Assembly (NCBI GenBank): GCA_013399875.1 | Contig: VXAZ01009370.1 | Coordinates: forward strand, 938,161 to 1,002,160 | Length of the DNA: 64,000 nt | Source of the DNA: Gymnorhina tibicen | Taxonomy: Eukaryota > Chordata > Aves > Passeriformes > Artamidae | Reading direction: 5' to 3' | Part shown: positions 53,840 to 64,000 of the stretch, piece by piece | How positions within the stretch are numbered: position 1 is the stretch's first letter | How the letters are laid out: every line of letters begins with the position of its first letter | The notes under the pieces: model-generated | Databases searched by the model: none | Told to the model about the DNA's origin: nothing | Seen by the model: the letters and a program-made list of their open reading frames with translations, nothing else | Translations under genes and position numbers: made by a program

Positions 53840-56800
53840 TCATTCACAGCGCACAGCACAAACCAGGTGAGGCATGGGAGTCAAGGTGAAGCCGACATCA
53901 GCAGTGAGATCCAGGTCTGACTTATCCACTCCTGGAGGGGGTTGGAAAACAAATTTGCGGAGCAAGCCCGAAAAGAAGAGGAACAGCTCCATTTTAGCCA
54001 GTCCTTCACCGAGGCAAGCCCTTCGTCCTGAAAACAACCAGGGGAGAAGGTAATGATCAGCACTGTAACTGTTAGTGTTGATGTCTGAGACCTAAACTGG
54101 AGGTACAGTTTGGAAGAGCAGGCTGCTGAGGCAGGAAATTTTCCCTTCCTTCTCTCTGTATATCAGAGGTGCTACTGACTTGGTCTCAAACTACACAGAA
54201 GCCTGTAGCTATATGAAATTGTTCAGTGACTGTGGGTAAATCAGTGTCTCCCAGCTCTCCCAAAGAAGAGGTCGTTACCTACAGCAATGGTGGCCAGGAG
54301 AAATGACCAGAAACCTCTTACCCTCTGCTCTGTGTCCCTGGCTTTCATACTTTCCTGAAATCAGGGGGAACTGCCATCAGCCTTGTCCCAGGTGGTACAC
54401 CCACACCCCTCTTACCTATGGAGAATGGGATAAATGCTTCTCTCCTAATGAAGTTCCCATCGGCATCCAGGAAATGGGAAGGGTTGAACTGATCTGGGGT
54501 TTTCCAGTGTAACTCGTCATTCAGAGCGGAGGTCAGCAGTGGAATAACCTCAGTACCCTGAAAGGGATCAAAGAAACTCATGGAAGAGGAGATCACTCTC
54601 CCCTACTTGAGCCAGACTGTTGTATTTTTCTAATGTGAAGAGGCAAATAAGACTTGACAAATAGAACTGGGGAATGCTTCCCTGCCCCATTGTGGCTCTG
54701 TCTGTTTTCAGTAGCTGCTGTTTTATTTTTCGGACCACAAAACATTCCTTTCTTACGGAGTCAGATCTTTCAACAAAGGTGCTGGGGTAGAGGTTCCACA
54801 TTTGACATAAAAGGTTCAAACTAGTGTGATTTAATTAAATCTCTGGTTAATCATGATTCAATCAACTGTAGCAGACCACAATCCATTGTATGTTTATAAT
54901 AATTATCCTGGATCCAAGACAAAGGGTCACAGCACAGATTAAACTATGCACCACTCTGTCCTTAGTTATTTATGTATGTCTTCATCTGCTTTAAAGAAAG
55001 CTGTGAGGAATCTGTGCAGCATAAGCTGCCAGCCTCAGAGCTCACCTTGGGAATCACATAGCCTCGGAAATTCACATCCCTGGGAGTCGATCGTGACACA
55101 CCCATGGGGACAATATTGGCAAACCTCTGTATTTCATGTATTACTGCTTCTGTATAAGGCATTTTTTTCCGGTCCTCCAACTTAGGCAGCTCTCCTGGTT
55201 CAATGACACGGTTCATTTCTTCCTGAATCTTTCCTTGGAAGAAGGAAAGGATTAAGAAGCTGATAACAATCTCATCTTGCAACTGAAATGGCTACCAGTT
55301 TGGCAGAGATGAAGAAAAGGGAAAACTGCAAATATCTGGGAAGGGCAGAAGTGAGTAAGTCAGGGCATGGTGTGGTTCTTTCAGGTTTGTTGTTGAGCTA
55401 AGGCAGCTTGAATGGAGTCACTACTGTCCATCCCATGCCTGACTCTCATTACACACCTTCGTTACCCCCTAACTTTCAACAGAAACCAGATCAGAATCAG
55501 CTCCTGAGGAGACCTTTAGTGACGTCAGCCCATAGCCTGCAGGTGAATAATGATGGGGGAGCTTTACTGTAACTGTGGGCTGCCCCTTAGCCTCTCCCAC
55601 TTGGCTGGGCTGGTTTATTGCAATCCAGCTAAATAAAATTCCTTTGTAAAGTCAGTGGTTGTTATCCCTCTCAGAACACTCAGAATAATTACTCTAGGCA
55701 ACACTGAATGGGTTCCACTCCCTTCCACGACCAAAGCCTTAAGCGTGCAACAATAAATTGTACAAGAGACTTGTCCTCCTTACTCTGGATTTCTGGGTAT
55801 TTCATCATCAGGAGCAGCCCCCAGCGCACAGTTGTGGATGTGGTCTCAGTCCCAGCAGCAAAGAGGTCCAGAGTTGAAAACATCAGGTTTCCATTGTTGA
55901 ATGCAGTGTGGGGTTTCTTTGACTCCTTCAAAACATGTGGGTAGTACAGCCTGTGATACCCATATGTGACTGCATTGCCACCATTTTTATCTGCATTTTA
56001 GCTTTCTGTGACTACATATGTAGTCATATGGAAAACTAAACATTTAGTCTTTTAGCATTAGGGCCTATGCCGTGTGGAATTTGTCTGGTTCCAAGCACAT
56101 GCACGATCCCCAGGTCTAGATACTAGAAATAATTCCAATAAATCGGAATTTATTTACTGCAACATAGTTTATCACTTTCCACTCCCGCAGGAAGGTTTGG
56201 GAGGGTCTCCTCCTCATGTGTGCTGAGGGGTAACTTATTTCACCCGCGTGGGACACCTCGGCAAGGAAATCCCTTTAACCAGCAGCTCCAGTGGGGCCGT
56301 GAGCCAACACAGCACAGCTCACCGTGAGTACGAGCTTTGATTTATTCCGCTCACTGCAGTTCTTCCGTTTCCACTCACTCCCGGTCCCTGACAGATGGCC
56401 AGTCCTAAGAATAAGTCAGAGCTAAGGGAAGAGAAAGACACAGAGACTCAGCTTTAAAGTACCTGTTTTTGCTTCATCAGGAAGGCATCAACAAAGCCTG
56501 TTAAGTCATTTTCATTAAGCTCCTCTTTGTGTTCCTGGAAGAGCTTCTGGAGAAAAGCGTTCAGTTCACTGATATTTTGTAGCACAGTCTTGGAAGCTCC
56601 AGACAGAAATCCAAGGGATGGGTAGAAATTATATAACTGTGGAGCAGGAGAGGTCTTACTGTTAATTGGCATTTTTGAACACATACTGGTACCTCAAATC
56701 TCACTTCTGGTCCCTTGTCCTATGCCCTGACATTTCAGGCTGTAATTCCCCCCCTTCTACAGTCCAAGGAGCTCTGGATTCCTGCAGAAGTAGACTGTTC

Positions 56801-59800
56801 TTTCTGTAATACAAGAAGGCAGGTTTGGGATTGTGTTTCTGCTCTTCAAAGAGGGTAAAATCGTTAATTTGTGAAGACTTTGGTTTGTTTTTGGTTTTTT
56901 TTCTTTTACTAATAAGCTTCACAGACTAAGTGCAGGAATCTGGGAATCTGTGCATTGCAGATACAGAACCACAGATGTGTTCTGTACAGGCTGACTTGCT
57001 GATAATGTTCTTGTTCTCAAGAAGCAAGATGTGGGAGGCCAGGAGAACAAACCCAGGATATCCCCCAAAAACCTAAAAGCTGAAACATAAAATTAAGCTC
57101 TTACCAGCACCATAGGGGAGCCCAACAGCTTAGTATTTTGATTTATCAGCTTCAGCAAAGTTAGAAATACTGGATCATCATATTCAAACCTCTCTCCAAA
57201 CAATATAGAGCAGATGACATTGGATACAGCATTGTTGAGTATCATTTTCGTATCAAATGGTTTCCCTGTATTTCAAGCAAGGAAAACAAATAACGATGTG
57301 ATTATGCTCGTTTCCCTGTGGTTTTCTATGGAAATGTAGTCCTGAGCTCCCAAAGAAAACTCATTCCCCACCCAGAATGCATAGCAGGGAACTCTGTTTC
57401 AGTGTTTTAAGGCCTCGGTTCAATAACCTACTGCAGTGCATGCTGAACTTTAACCACGAGATACCATTTGCTCAGAGTTAAACTTTCATTAATCTTTATT
57501 GTTCTGCTGGACCTGTTCTCTGTCTCTGGATGAAAGACTTGACACTCACCATGATAGGATTCAAAATATTTGATAAGGGAATTTACTTCCTCCAGGATTC
57601 GGATCTCAAGGGTTCTCTTTCCCATTCCAAAATCTCGCAGTGTGGACAAGGTAAATCTTCTCATCGTTTTCCACAGCTCTCCGTGGCTGAATGCTATGCC
57701 TAAAATAAAAGTGTAACATCCTCATGGCACCCATAGTTCATAAACGTTTGTAAGGCTTTCTGGCACACTGGTACCCCCTAAGATCACAAAAAGTGATCTG
57801 TAAGAGGACAATACTCTCTGCTGTGAGAATATAATGAACAGAGACAAAACTTATCCAACCGAAAGGTCAATTACCATTTCCTTGTGTCATTTTCCTAAAT
57901 ATGGGTATTTCTGCCCTCTCTCCAAACTCTTCAGCATGATTTAAGAGGGCATCCTTGATGGTTTCGTATCCAGCCAGTACCACAACTTTCCTGGGTCCAA
58001 AATGAACAGTGAAGACGTTGCCATATATCTTGGAGAGCTGTCAAGGTAAATAAATATGTTCATTCAAAGCCAGATCTGGACTCAAACACTAGTACTGGCC
58101 ACCCTAGGTGGTTTCTAGACCAAAAGGAGCCTCCCAGCCCTGCCTGATGTCTCCAGGTACTGCTGTAATTCAAGTGGTGAGCAACAGCTATCGATTGCCA
58201 GCATCTCTGCTTGCACCCTGTTTGCACAACAAGGTGTCTGCTATCAGTGCTCCTATCAGGGGAGTCAGTAAAGTGCCACTGCATTCCTGTGGTGTTCTGC
58301 AGTAACAGGCCAGCAATACCACGCTGGGAGGCTGGTTAGAGAATGCTGTAGCAGGCAGGCCTGTTTATTGTAGTGCTGGTGACCTGAGGCAAGCGGGCGT
58401 GCACACACCTTTGAGGCTGAAGCCACAAACACAGCAAAAACAAAGCCAGACAATAACTCTTTCTTTCAGGACAGCACTTGTCTCTAATTATGGCAAGGTG
58501 GGTAGTGCTGCAGTCATCACGAAATTCTTTGCTGGCCACCAGAAACCTGAATCCAACTAGGAAGCATATTCTGGTAGATAATGTCACAGGAGCGTTAGGC
58601 TTTCATAGCAAATTAAATATGAATCATCTGTTACCCAGAAAGGTGGCTTTGACAAGCTAATCATTCACTCGGTATTTTAGGCTTCGTTTGAACACACTGC
58701 AAGCCATCCGCTCCAAATGTCTTCTTGTTTCTGATGTGCCTGGGTTACCATTTTCTATGCATTAGATACATTCCACAAATTGAATTTCAGATTAGAAGCA
58801 GCTCCTGTTATTACACCAGACAAATTGAATTTGTTTTCATCAAACGGTGGTTTGACGGCCTGGGAGATAACATTAGCGCTGGTTCTTTCATCCCTGGCAG
58901 CTCACAGGGTGTGTGGCAGAGCCAGGGGCAGGGAATCACAGCTGCCTCTGAGCCTTCCTTTGGCCATCTCCTTGCATTAGTGCTTCTCGGCATCCACTCT
59001 GGTTTTACTCAGCAGCACAAATATTGAATGTGGCAGGCCTGAAAGCCCAAATAAAGCTTCTTGGTAGATTATAGGAAATCGGTCTGGTGCCATCACATGA
59101 CATTTGTGTCATAAAATCCCCCCAGCACCGCCAAAAATAGTTCATAGTTTCATATCGACATCCTCAAACATGCCCAGGATCAGATGGGAGCTCAGGACCG
59201 GGGGCCCATCAGAACTGATCTCCACACCATCCTCTGCCCCATAAATCAAGGCAGATGAGCACTGTGTGCCTGCTGTAGGAATTCTGTACTTCAGCAACAC
59301 AGGATGCCCTTTCTTCTACAGCTGACTGGAGGATTTCAGTGTCTGCACTGCCCTCTCACTGCACATGTTCAAGTGGCTGAAGGGGTTCTCTGGGGACCAG
59401 CTTTCCCCCATCATAGTGTCCAGTAAGCAGCACACACACAGGGCATGTGACAGGTCCCTCACAGCACCTTGATTGTCTCTACAGCAACCAGATAAAATCT
59501 GAATTCCCACTGACTTGTCCCCAGGTCCCCACGGGAACACAGCAGACACTTTCTGAAACAAACATTGCCCCTGGCTTTTTAATATTTAAGTATTTTTTTA
59601 TTTTTCTCTTTTAGAAATACAAGTATCCATGGAGCTGTGTAAGAAAAAGCAATTTGTTTAGCTAGACATATAAAATCCATGCATCAAGGCCTTAATAACC
59701 CTGGGCAGTGTGTGCAGGGGAAGGGCTGGGGAGGCAGAGTTGTGCTTTGCATTGCAGAGATATCGTTAGTTTCGGAAATAAGTGTGCACAGTACATCCCT

Positions 59801-60412
59801 TTTCCCTCTGCTGTGGGGATGATACCTTTTCTTGCTTCATCCCATCCATCCACCCATTCTTCCTAGAGGTCTGGTGCCAATCTCTCGATGGCAGCAGCCT
59901 GGGCCAACCCAAGCCTTTTACCTGCAGCCTCTGAAAGGCTCAAAACACCGACAATTTGTAGCGTATTGCAAGGAGTGGGGGGTCTACCCTTGAGCGTGTG
60001 TAAATAAAGGAGTGTGTGTATCATATTTATATATATAAATACAAGTGTGAGTGTGTGCGCACCTCTGAAGTCGTTCTGCCAGCCTGCCTGTATGCCAAAT
60101 ATCTCACTGCTGCCCTCCACACAAAGCAAACACAGCCACATCTCTACTTCCCCAGCTGTGTTTCTCGCTTCAGGAATTGCACATTTGCCCCCTGCCTGCT
60201 CGCTCAGCCCCTACCTCTGTCAGCGACTGGAACGGCTTTTTCAGGTCCACCACGTTCAGGTTTCCGATCAGAGGAAGAGGTCGTGGCCCAGGGGGCAATT
60301 TGCAAACCGACTTCTTGGAGCTGGAGAGAAAGTAAAGGAGAGCAAAGAGCCCTGCTGCCAAGCAGAGCAGCGAGCTGGAGCCCACGTACTGCAGGAAACT
60401 CTGCATGGCCAT
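53840..60412 (-). CDS. Cytochrome P450 2K-like monooxygenase, nine exons
   Basis: Exons in order of transcription: 60215-60412, 57875-58037, 57550-57699, 57105-57265, 56463-56636, 55784-55925, 55046-55233, 54416-54557 and 53840-54027, stop TGA; every junction is GT/AG and the frame stays open for 501 residues. A membrane anchor (about 11-30) is followed by [10 protein letters not shown]-helix WKTMR is at 130-134, I-helix AGTETT at 306-311, K-helix EIQR at 363-366 and heme loop FSIGRRACLG with Cys 444. By eye it is nearest to the fish CYP2K family: [37 protein letters not shown] and FEYDDP are all typical. It should be an ER-bound, reductase-dependent oxygenase of lipophilic compounds; fish CYP2K enzymes act on fatty acids and xenobiotics, and the bird substrate is unknown. 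The first ATG gives MAMQSF; an in-frame ATG two codons later is an alternative. A TATA-like box lies 39-45 bases upstream of the ATG. Confidence 0.92.
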
Positions 60413-60450
60413 GTCCAAACCCAGGTGTGGGTATGAGCATCTTGGGGTCC

Positions 60451-60457
60451 CTTTATA
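60451..60457 (-). promoter_or_regulatory. TATA box of the CYP2K-like gene
   Basis: CTTTATA on the plus strand reads TATAAAG on the minus strand, in the context GGCTATAAAGGG, 39-45 bases upstream of the ATG at 60412. Transcription should start roughly 30 bases downstream of it, giving a very short 5' UTR of about 10-20 bases, or slightly upstream of that. Confidence 0.55.
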
Positions 60458-60528
60458 GCCCTTCCGTCCTTGCCTGAACACACCTTCTGGGCAAGTGGCT
60501 TCACACAGAGAAAAGGGCTCTGCAGACT

Positions 60529-60535
60529 TGTTTAC
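60529..60535 (+). promoter_or_regulatory. Candidate forkhead (FOXA/HNF3) site upstream of the CYP2K-like gene
   Basis: TGTTTAC matches the forkhead core exactly and lies about 75 bases upstream of the TATA-like box. FOXA sites are common in liver P450 promoters. A 7-base match is weak evidence by itself. Confidence 0.3.
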
Positions 60536-63500
60536 GTCCACCTAGACCAGATGTACTCCATTTTCCTGCCAAATAAAACACCCTCTTTTATTCTGAACCA
60601 TGGATTATTGTAATCTGGAGCTCTTATTTCAGCTATAACACTGGGACGAGGTGTTTGTTTTCCAGTGAAGATCTGTGTTACGGGCATGTTGTTCTCTGTG
60701 GCATTTCAGGGTCAGAACTCGAGGACAAGCACCCATGCTGGACTGCTGTCACCGTGCCAGGTCACAGGACTCAGCTGGACGGCTGGTGGTGCAATAGAGG
60801 AAGCAGGACACAGGAGGGAAAGCCCACGATAATGCATGGCCCAGGGTGCAGCTGGCAAGCAAGCCCTCGGGGAGGACGAGACTGACCATGGAGAAGCCAG
60901 AATGGTGGATTCAGGATTGCTGACAGGAGCAGATCTATTTACAGGTGACAGCTCTGATTCTCTTTGCTTTCCTGACACCCCAGTAAAATCACCTCCTTGA
61001 GCAAATCAGTGTTTTCATTGCTAGCATTGTTACTGTCTTTGTCCCAAAATCCTCCACCAGCAATCCCAAAATGCTCCTGAAACCACTTCAGTCACTATTT
61101 TGCAGTTTACTGCCCAGAGAACTGTGTGCCTGGATGGCCATGTCTGGCTCAGCATTTGGTGATGACACTCTCTGTTTATGAACAGCTGCAATCCTCTAGG
61201 AGAAACCGTCCCCTGCAGGCAATCCTGCCTAGACTGGGAAAGAGATCCTGAATCCTTGTAACTTGGGAGGAGCCAGGATCAGACTCTGCAGCTGGCCAGG
61301 CAGAGGATGGAGGAGGGAGGCTGCCTGGGCAGCTGCTGCCTAGGAGGAGCACATGGCAGCAGTTCTGGCCCTGCAGGTACTGAGTCATGTCCCAAGCCAG
61401 GGCAGGGTCCTGCAAGAGCCCACGTGCCCGGGTGACAGCTCCCCAAGAGCCGCCCCCACACTCTGCATCCTTGGGGGATGGCAACAAAGCAGAAGTGTTA
61501 GAAATTTTAGAATTTCTAAATGTTGGAAAATGTTGGAAATGGTGGCTGTGGGGGAAGGAGCTGATTTGATGCTCTATCTCATATTCTTCAGTGGGGATAT
61601 TTTGCTCCCCAGTTGCAAATTCTGGCAGATTACTGGGCCGTGCTGCTGTTCAACCCTTTAGAAATCTTTAGTTTAATAATTCTTTTGCAAGAATTCTCCA
61701 AGGCTCCCGGGTGCAGGCTACACTGATGGAAAAATGATGATTATTTATTAATAATAAGAAAAGTACATTAGCCAAAGGCAAGGGGAATCAATAAACTCTA
61801 ACTAGATTGACATGAAAAAGGTGCCTGCACGTCTGCCTGCTCTCCAAGGCTTGTTATCAGGAGTGGAGTTTTTCACAAGGGGGAACTTCCCTGTGCAGAA
61901 CAGGACCAGGCACGGTGGGCAAAGAAAGGAGGGCAATGGATGGTCATGTCCATCTCAAGATTTGCTGCACAGCTCTGAGGTCTTGGCCTGCACCCTCCTC
62001 TCCCAGACATTTCCAAAAATATCCTGTTCTGCCAGATTCTTCTCTGAGCAAATGGTGTGACTACTGGGACTCCTGAGACTTTATAATATGCAGTAAGAGG
62101 GAGAGAAAAAGCCCTACATGGGGCCATTTGGGTACCAAAGGAGGAAATCTGTTGTTTCTGCTTACATAGATCTCTGTTGGAGTAAAACTGGGTGCTGCCA
62201 GAGCGAGCAAAAGCACCTTCCCAAGGACTTCAATCTGTGGTGACAATACAGGGTGAGACCCTTTCTCAAGTAGTGAACCCATGGACTTGCAGCCTGGTGG
62301 ACTGATGCCCTGTGAGACATGATGGATGAGCTCTCCAGAGGGAGGGAACCTTTGCAGTCTTAAGAGACAGCCAGTGTGATTCCTCACCTCCATCTCTTCC
62401 TCACATCCCTCGGCTTCCCGTATGCAATCCTGAACTCAGCCTACAGCTACAGGCTTGCAGGTGAGGATTCCACACAGGACTGGGGAGAAAATGTTGCTCC
62501 CTGCTCATGTCTTTGTCTTTCTACCAGCCTGAGGCAGAACCACCTTCAGGTAAGCCGACTTTGTGGGCACAGCTCAGGGCACTCATCATTTCCTTCTAGA
62601 AAATGAGCCCGCACCTTAAACACCACAGTAACTCCCGTGTGCTCATCTGGAGAAGGTCACATCACCTTCTAATGGGACACGGGTTCAGTGCTACAGTAAC
62701 CGTAGGATAATGTGGGGAGAGAGTTGTTATAAGGCCATAATTCAGTCAATGACTGCTGATAACATAATAAACCATGAGAGTGAACACCAAGTGCTTGTGT
62801 GCCTTGCAAGGCTCTGCCACTGATTTACAGCCTCTGGAGATGCCTATCAGCCCGTGCATTGTTATCAGGGATATATAAAGCCTGAGCACACCCTATTAAA
62901 CATTAACATTTTTAAAGACCCAGATGTGTTAAGACTCAGGCTGCTCCTTGCTAATGGATTTTGCTTGCCTTGACAAATGCCAGTGCAAAAAGAAATCAAA
63001 AGCTTTCCGACTCCGACCTCTTTGAATTTGTCATCATTATTGCATTGTTTTATTGGATTACACCCACTTCTTCCCACCCTGCAAATCTTTGTTTCTACAG
63101 GATCACTACAGGGTAGTGATCAGTATCTCAAGTGTTCACTTTGCTCATTTTTATACAAATGACTCTTTAATTTCTTTTCATTTATCTGTCAAATCAGTGT
63201 GGGTTGCAAACCTACTTTGGGAAGAAAGACTCCTGAAAAATATCTTTAAAAATCATTATTTTGCTGCATTTTTTTTTTTAAAAGAGATTCCTGGTTGGTT
63301 TTTTTCCCCATCTTCTGAGCTGAAAGATTATATGTGATGAGTCTGGTCACTGGAAGAAGAAAATAAAAAAATCTGTGCATGAGATTAGTGCATTGTCCCT
63401 GTGCAGAGCCTAAAGTGAGAGTATTTCCCACTTGTGTTAAGTATTTACCATTCTTGGGAACTTTGTTGCTTTTAAAAGCCTTCTCCTTGCACTGAATAGA

Positions 63501-64000
63501 TGCCATTCCTTCATGAGTCTCACTCAGTGAGAAAATACATGGGAGATCCTTGGCTTTGGTGCTGGTAATGGACTTTTTAATGTGCATATCTACAAAAATA
63601 TTTGCAGTAAAATCCCTTGTAACTGTAGCTAGAACCATGATCTTGAAGAGCTACATTTACATCAAGTCAAGGCAGCCTGACCTGGGAAGTGAGTATTGAG
63701 TAGGTTGGGTTATGAAGAGTTGATTTTCAAAATACAACTGATAAATCAAATGCCTCGACATAGCTCCAAGGATTTTGTGTTCTGGGTCTCTGGCTTCTGT
63801 CTGTCTCAACAAAATATTACAGAAATGGTATTAATCCAGGAGAAATTTGAGGCATATCATGAAGGGTGATTGGTGGGTATCTACAGAAGCAGGATCCCAG
63901 CACCTTACTTTTGGGCCCCTGTCTTGATGCAGGTGGAGATGTGGATTTAGATGTACCAGAACTGTGATGAGCAATTTAAGATAAAGGTTTGCTTTGCCTC

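Larger units (their letters stand above)
60413..64000. other. Upstream flank of the CYP2K-like gene
   Basis: Apart from the proximal promoter signals, I see no exon, P450 fragment or repeat family here. Open frames are under 135 codons and have no family motif. The stretch holds several short A- or T-rich tracts, for example around 63270. Confidence 0.6.

Noticed and set aside
60014..60477. Plus-strand frames of 140 and 153 codons
   Set aside because: They are antisense shadows of exon 1 of the CYP2K-like gene, whose minus-strand frame carries the anchor and proline hinge.
1..64000. CRISPR arrays, operons, bacterial-type terminators, tRNA or rRNA genes
   Set aside because: The sequence is vertebrate nuclear DNA with spliced genes, and no regularly spaced repeats or cloverleaf-like segments were seen.

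Overview
The window is vertebrate nuclear DNA, most likely from a bird. The evidence is intron-split genes with GT/AG boundaries, a 3' fragment of a CR1 LINE (38766-38935), and the gene pair C7orf50 and CYP2W, which are also convergent neighbours on human chromosome 7. A crocodilian or turtle is possible. No species is assigned.

Layout. 1-19330 (+): the 3' part of C7orf50. The last two coding exons are 14539-14620 and 18976-19158, with a poly(A) signal at 19308, and everything before 14539 is intron. 19375-36628: about 17 kb with no recognisable exon, including a CpG-rich patch near 32.4-32.9 kb. 36629-39270 (+): a decayed cytochrome P450 fragment that I assign to CYP2W, with exons 5-8 recognisable, at least two frameshifts, a stop and a lost splice donor. 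41975-49994 (-): an intact nine-exon CYP2W-type P450, apart from an assembly N at the end of exon 2. 53840-60412 (-): an intact nine-exon CYP2K-like P450 with a TATA-like box. 60413-64000: its upstream flank.

The two intact P450 genes lie head to tail. Their exon lengths match, or differ by multiples of three, in all eight fully visible exons (exon 2 of CYP2W is cut by the N), so they are tandem paralogues. Both encode endoplasmic-reticulum-anchored family 2 monooxygenases of about 500 residues with all core motifs present. The pseudogene points the opposite way and sits between C7orf50 and the cluster, so the local P450 cluster was once larger and has undergone an inversion or inverted duplication. 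C7orf50 has no evident functional tie to the P450s; the link is conserved position.

All exon boundaries come from reading splice sites and frames by eye and from family knowledge, not from transcripts or database searches.
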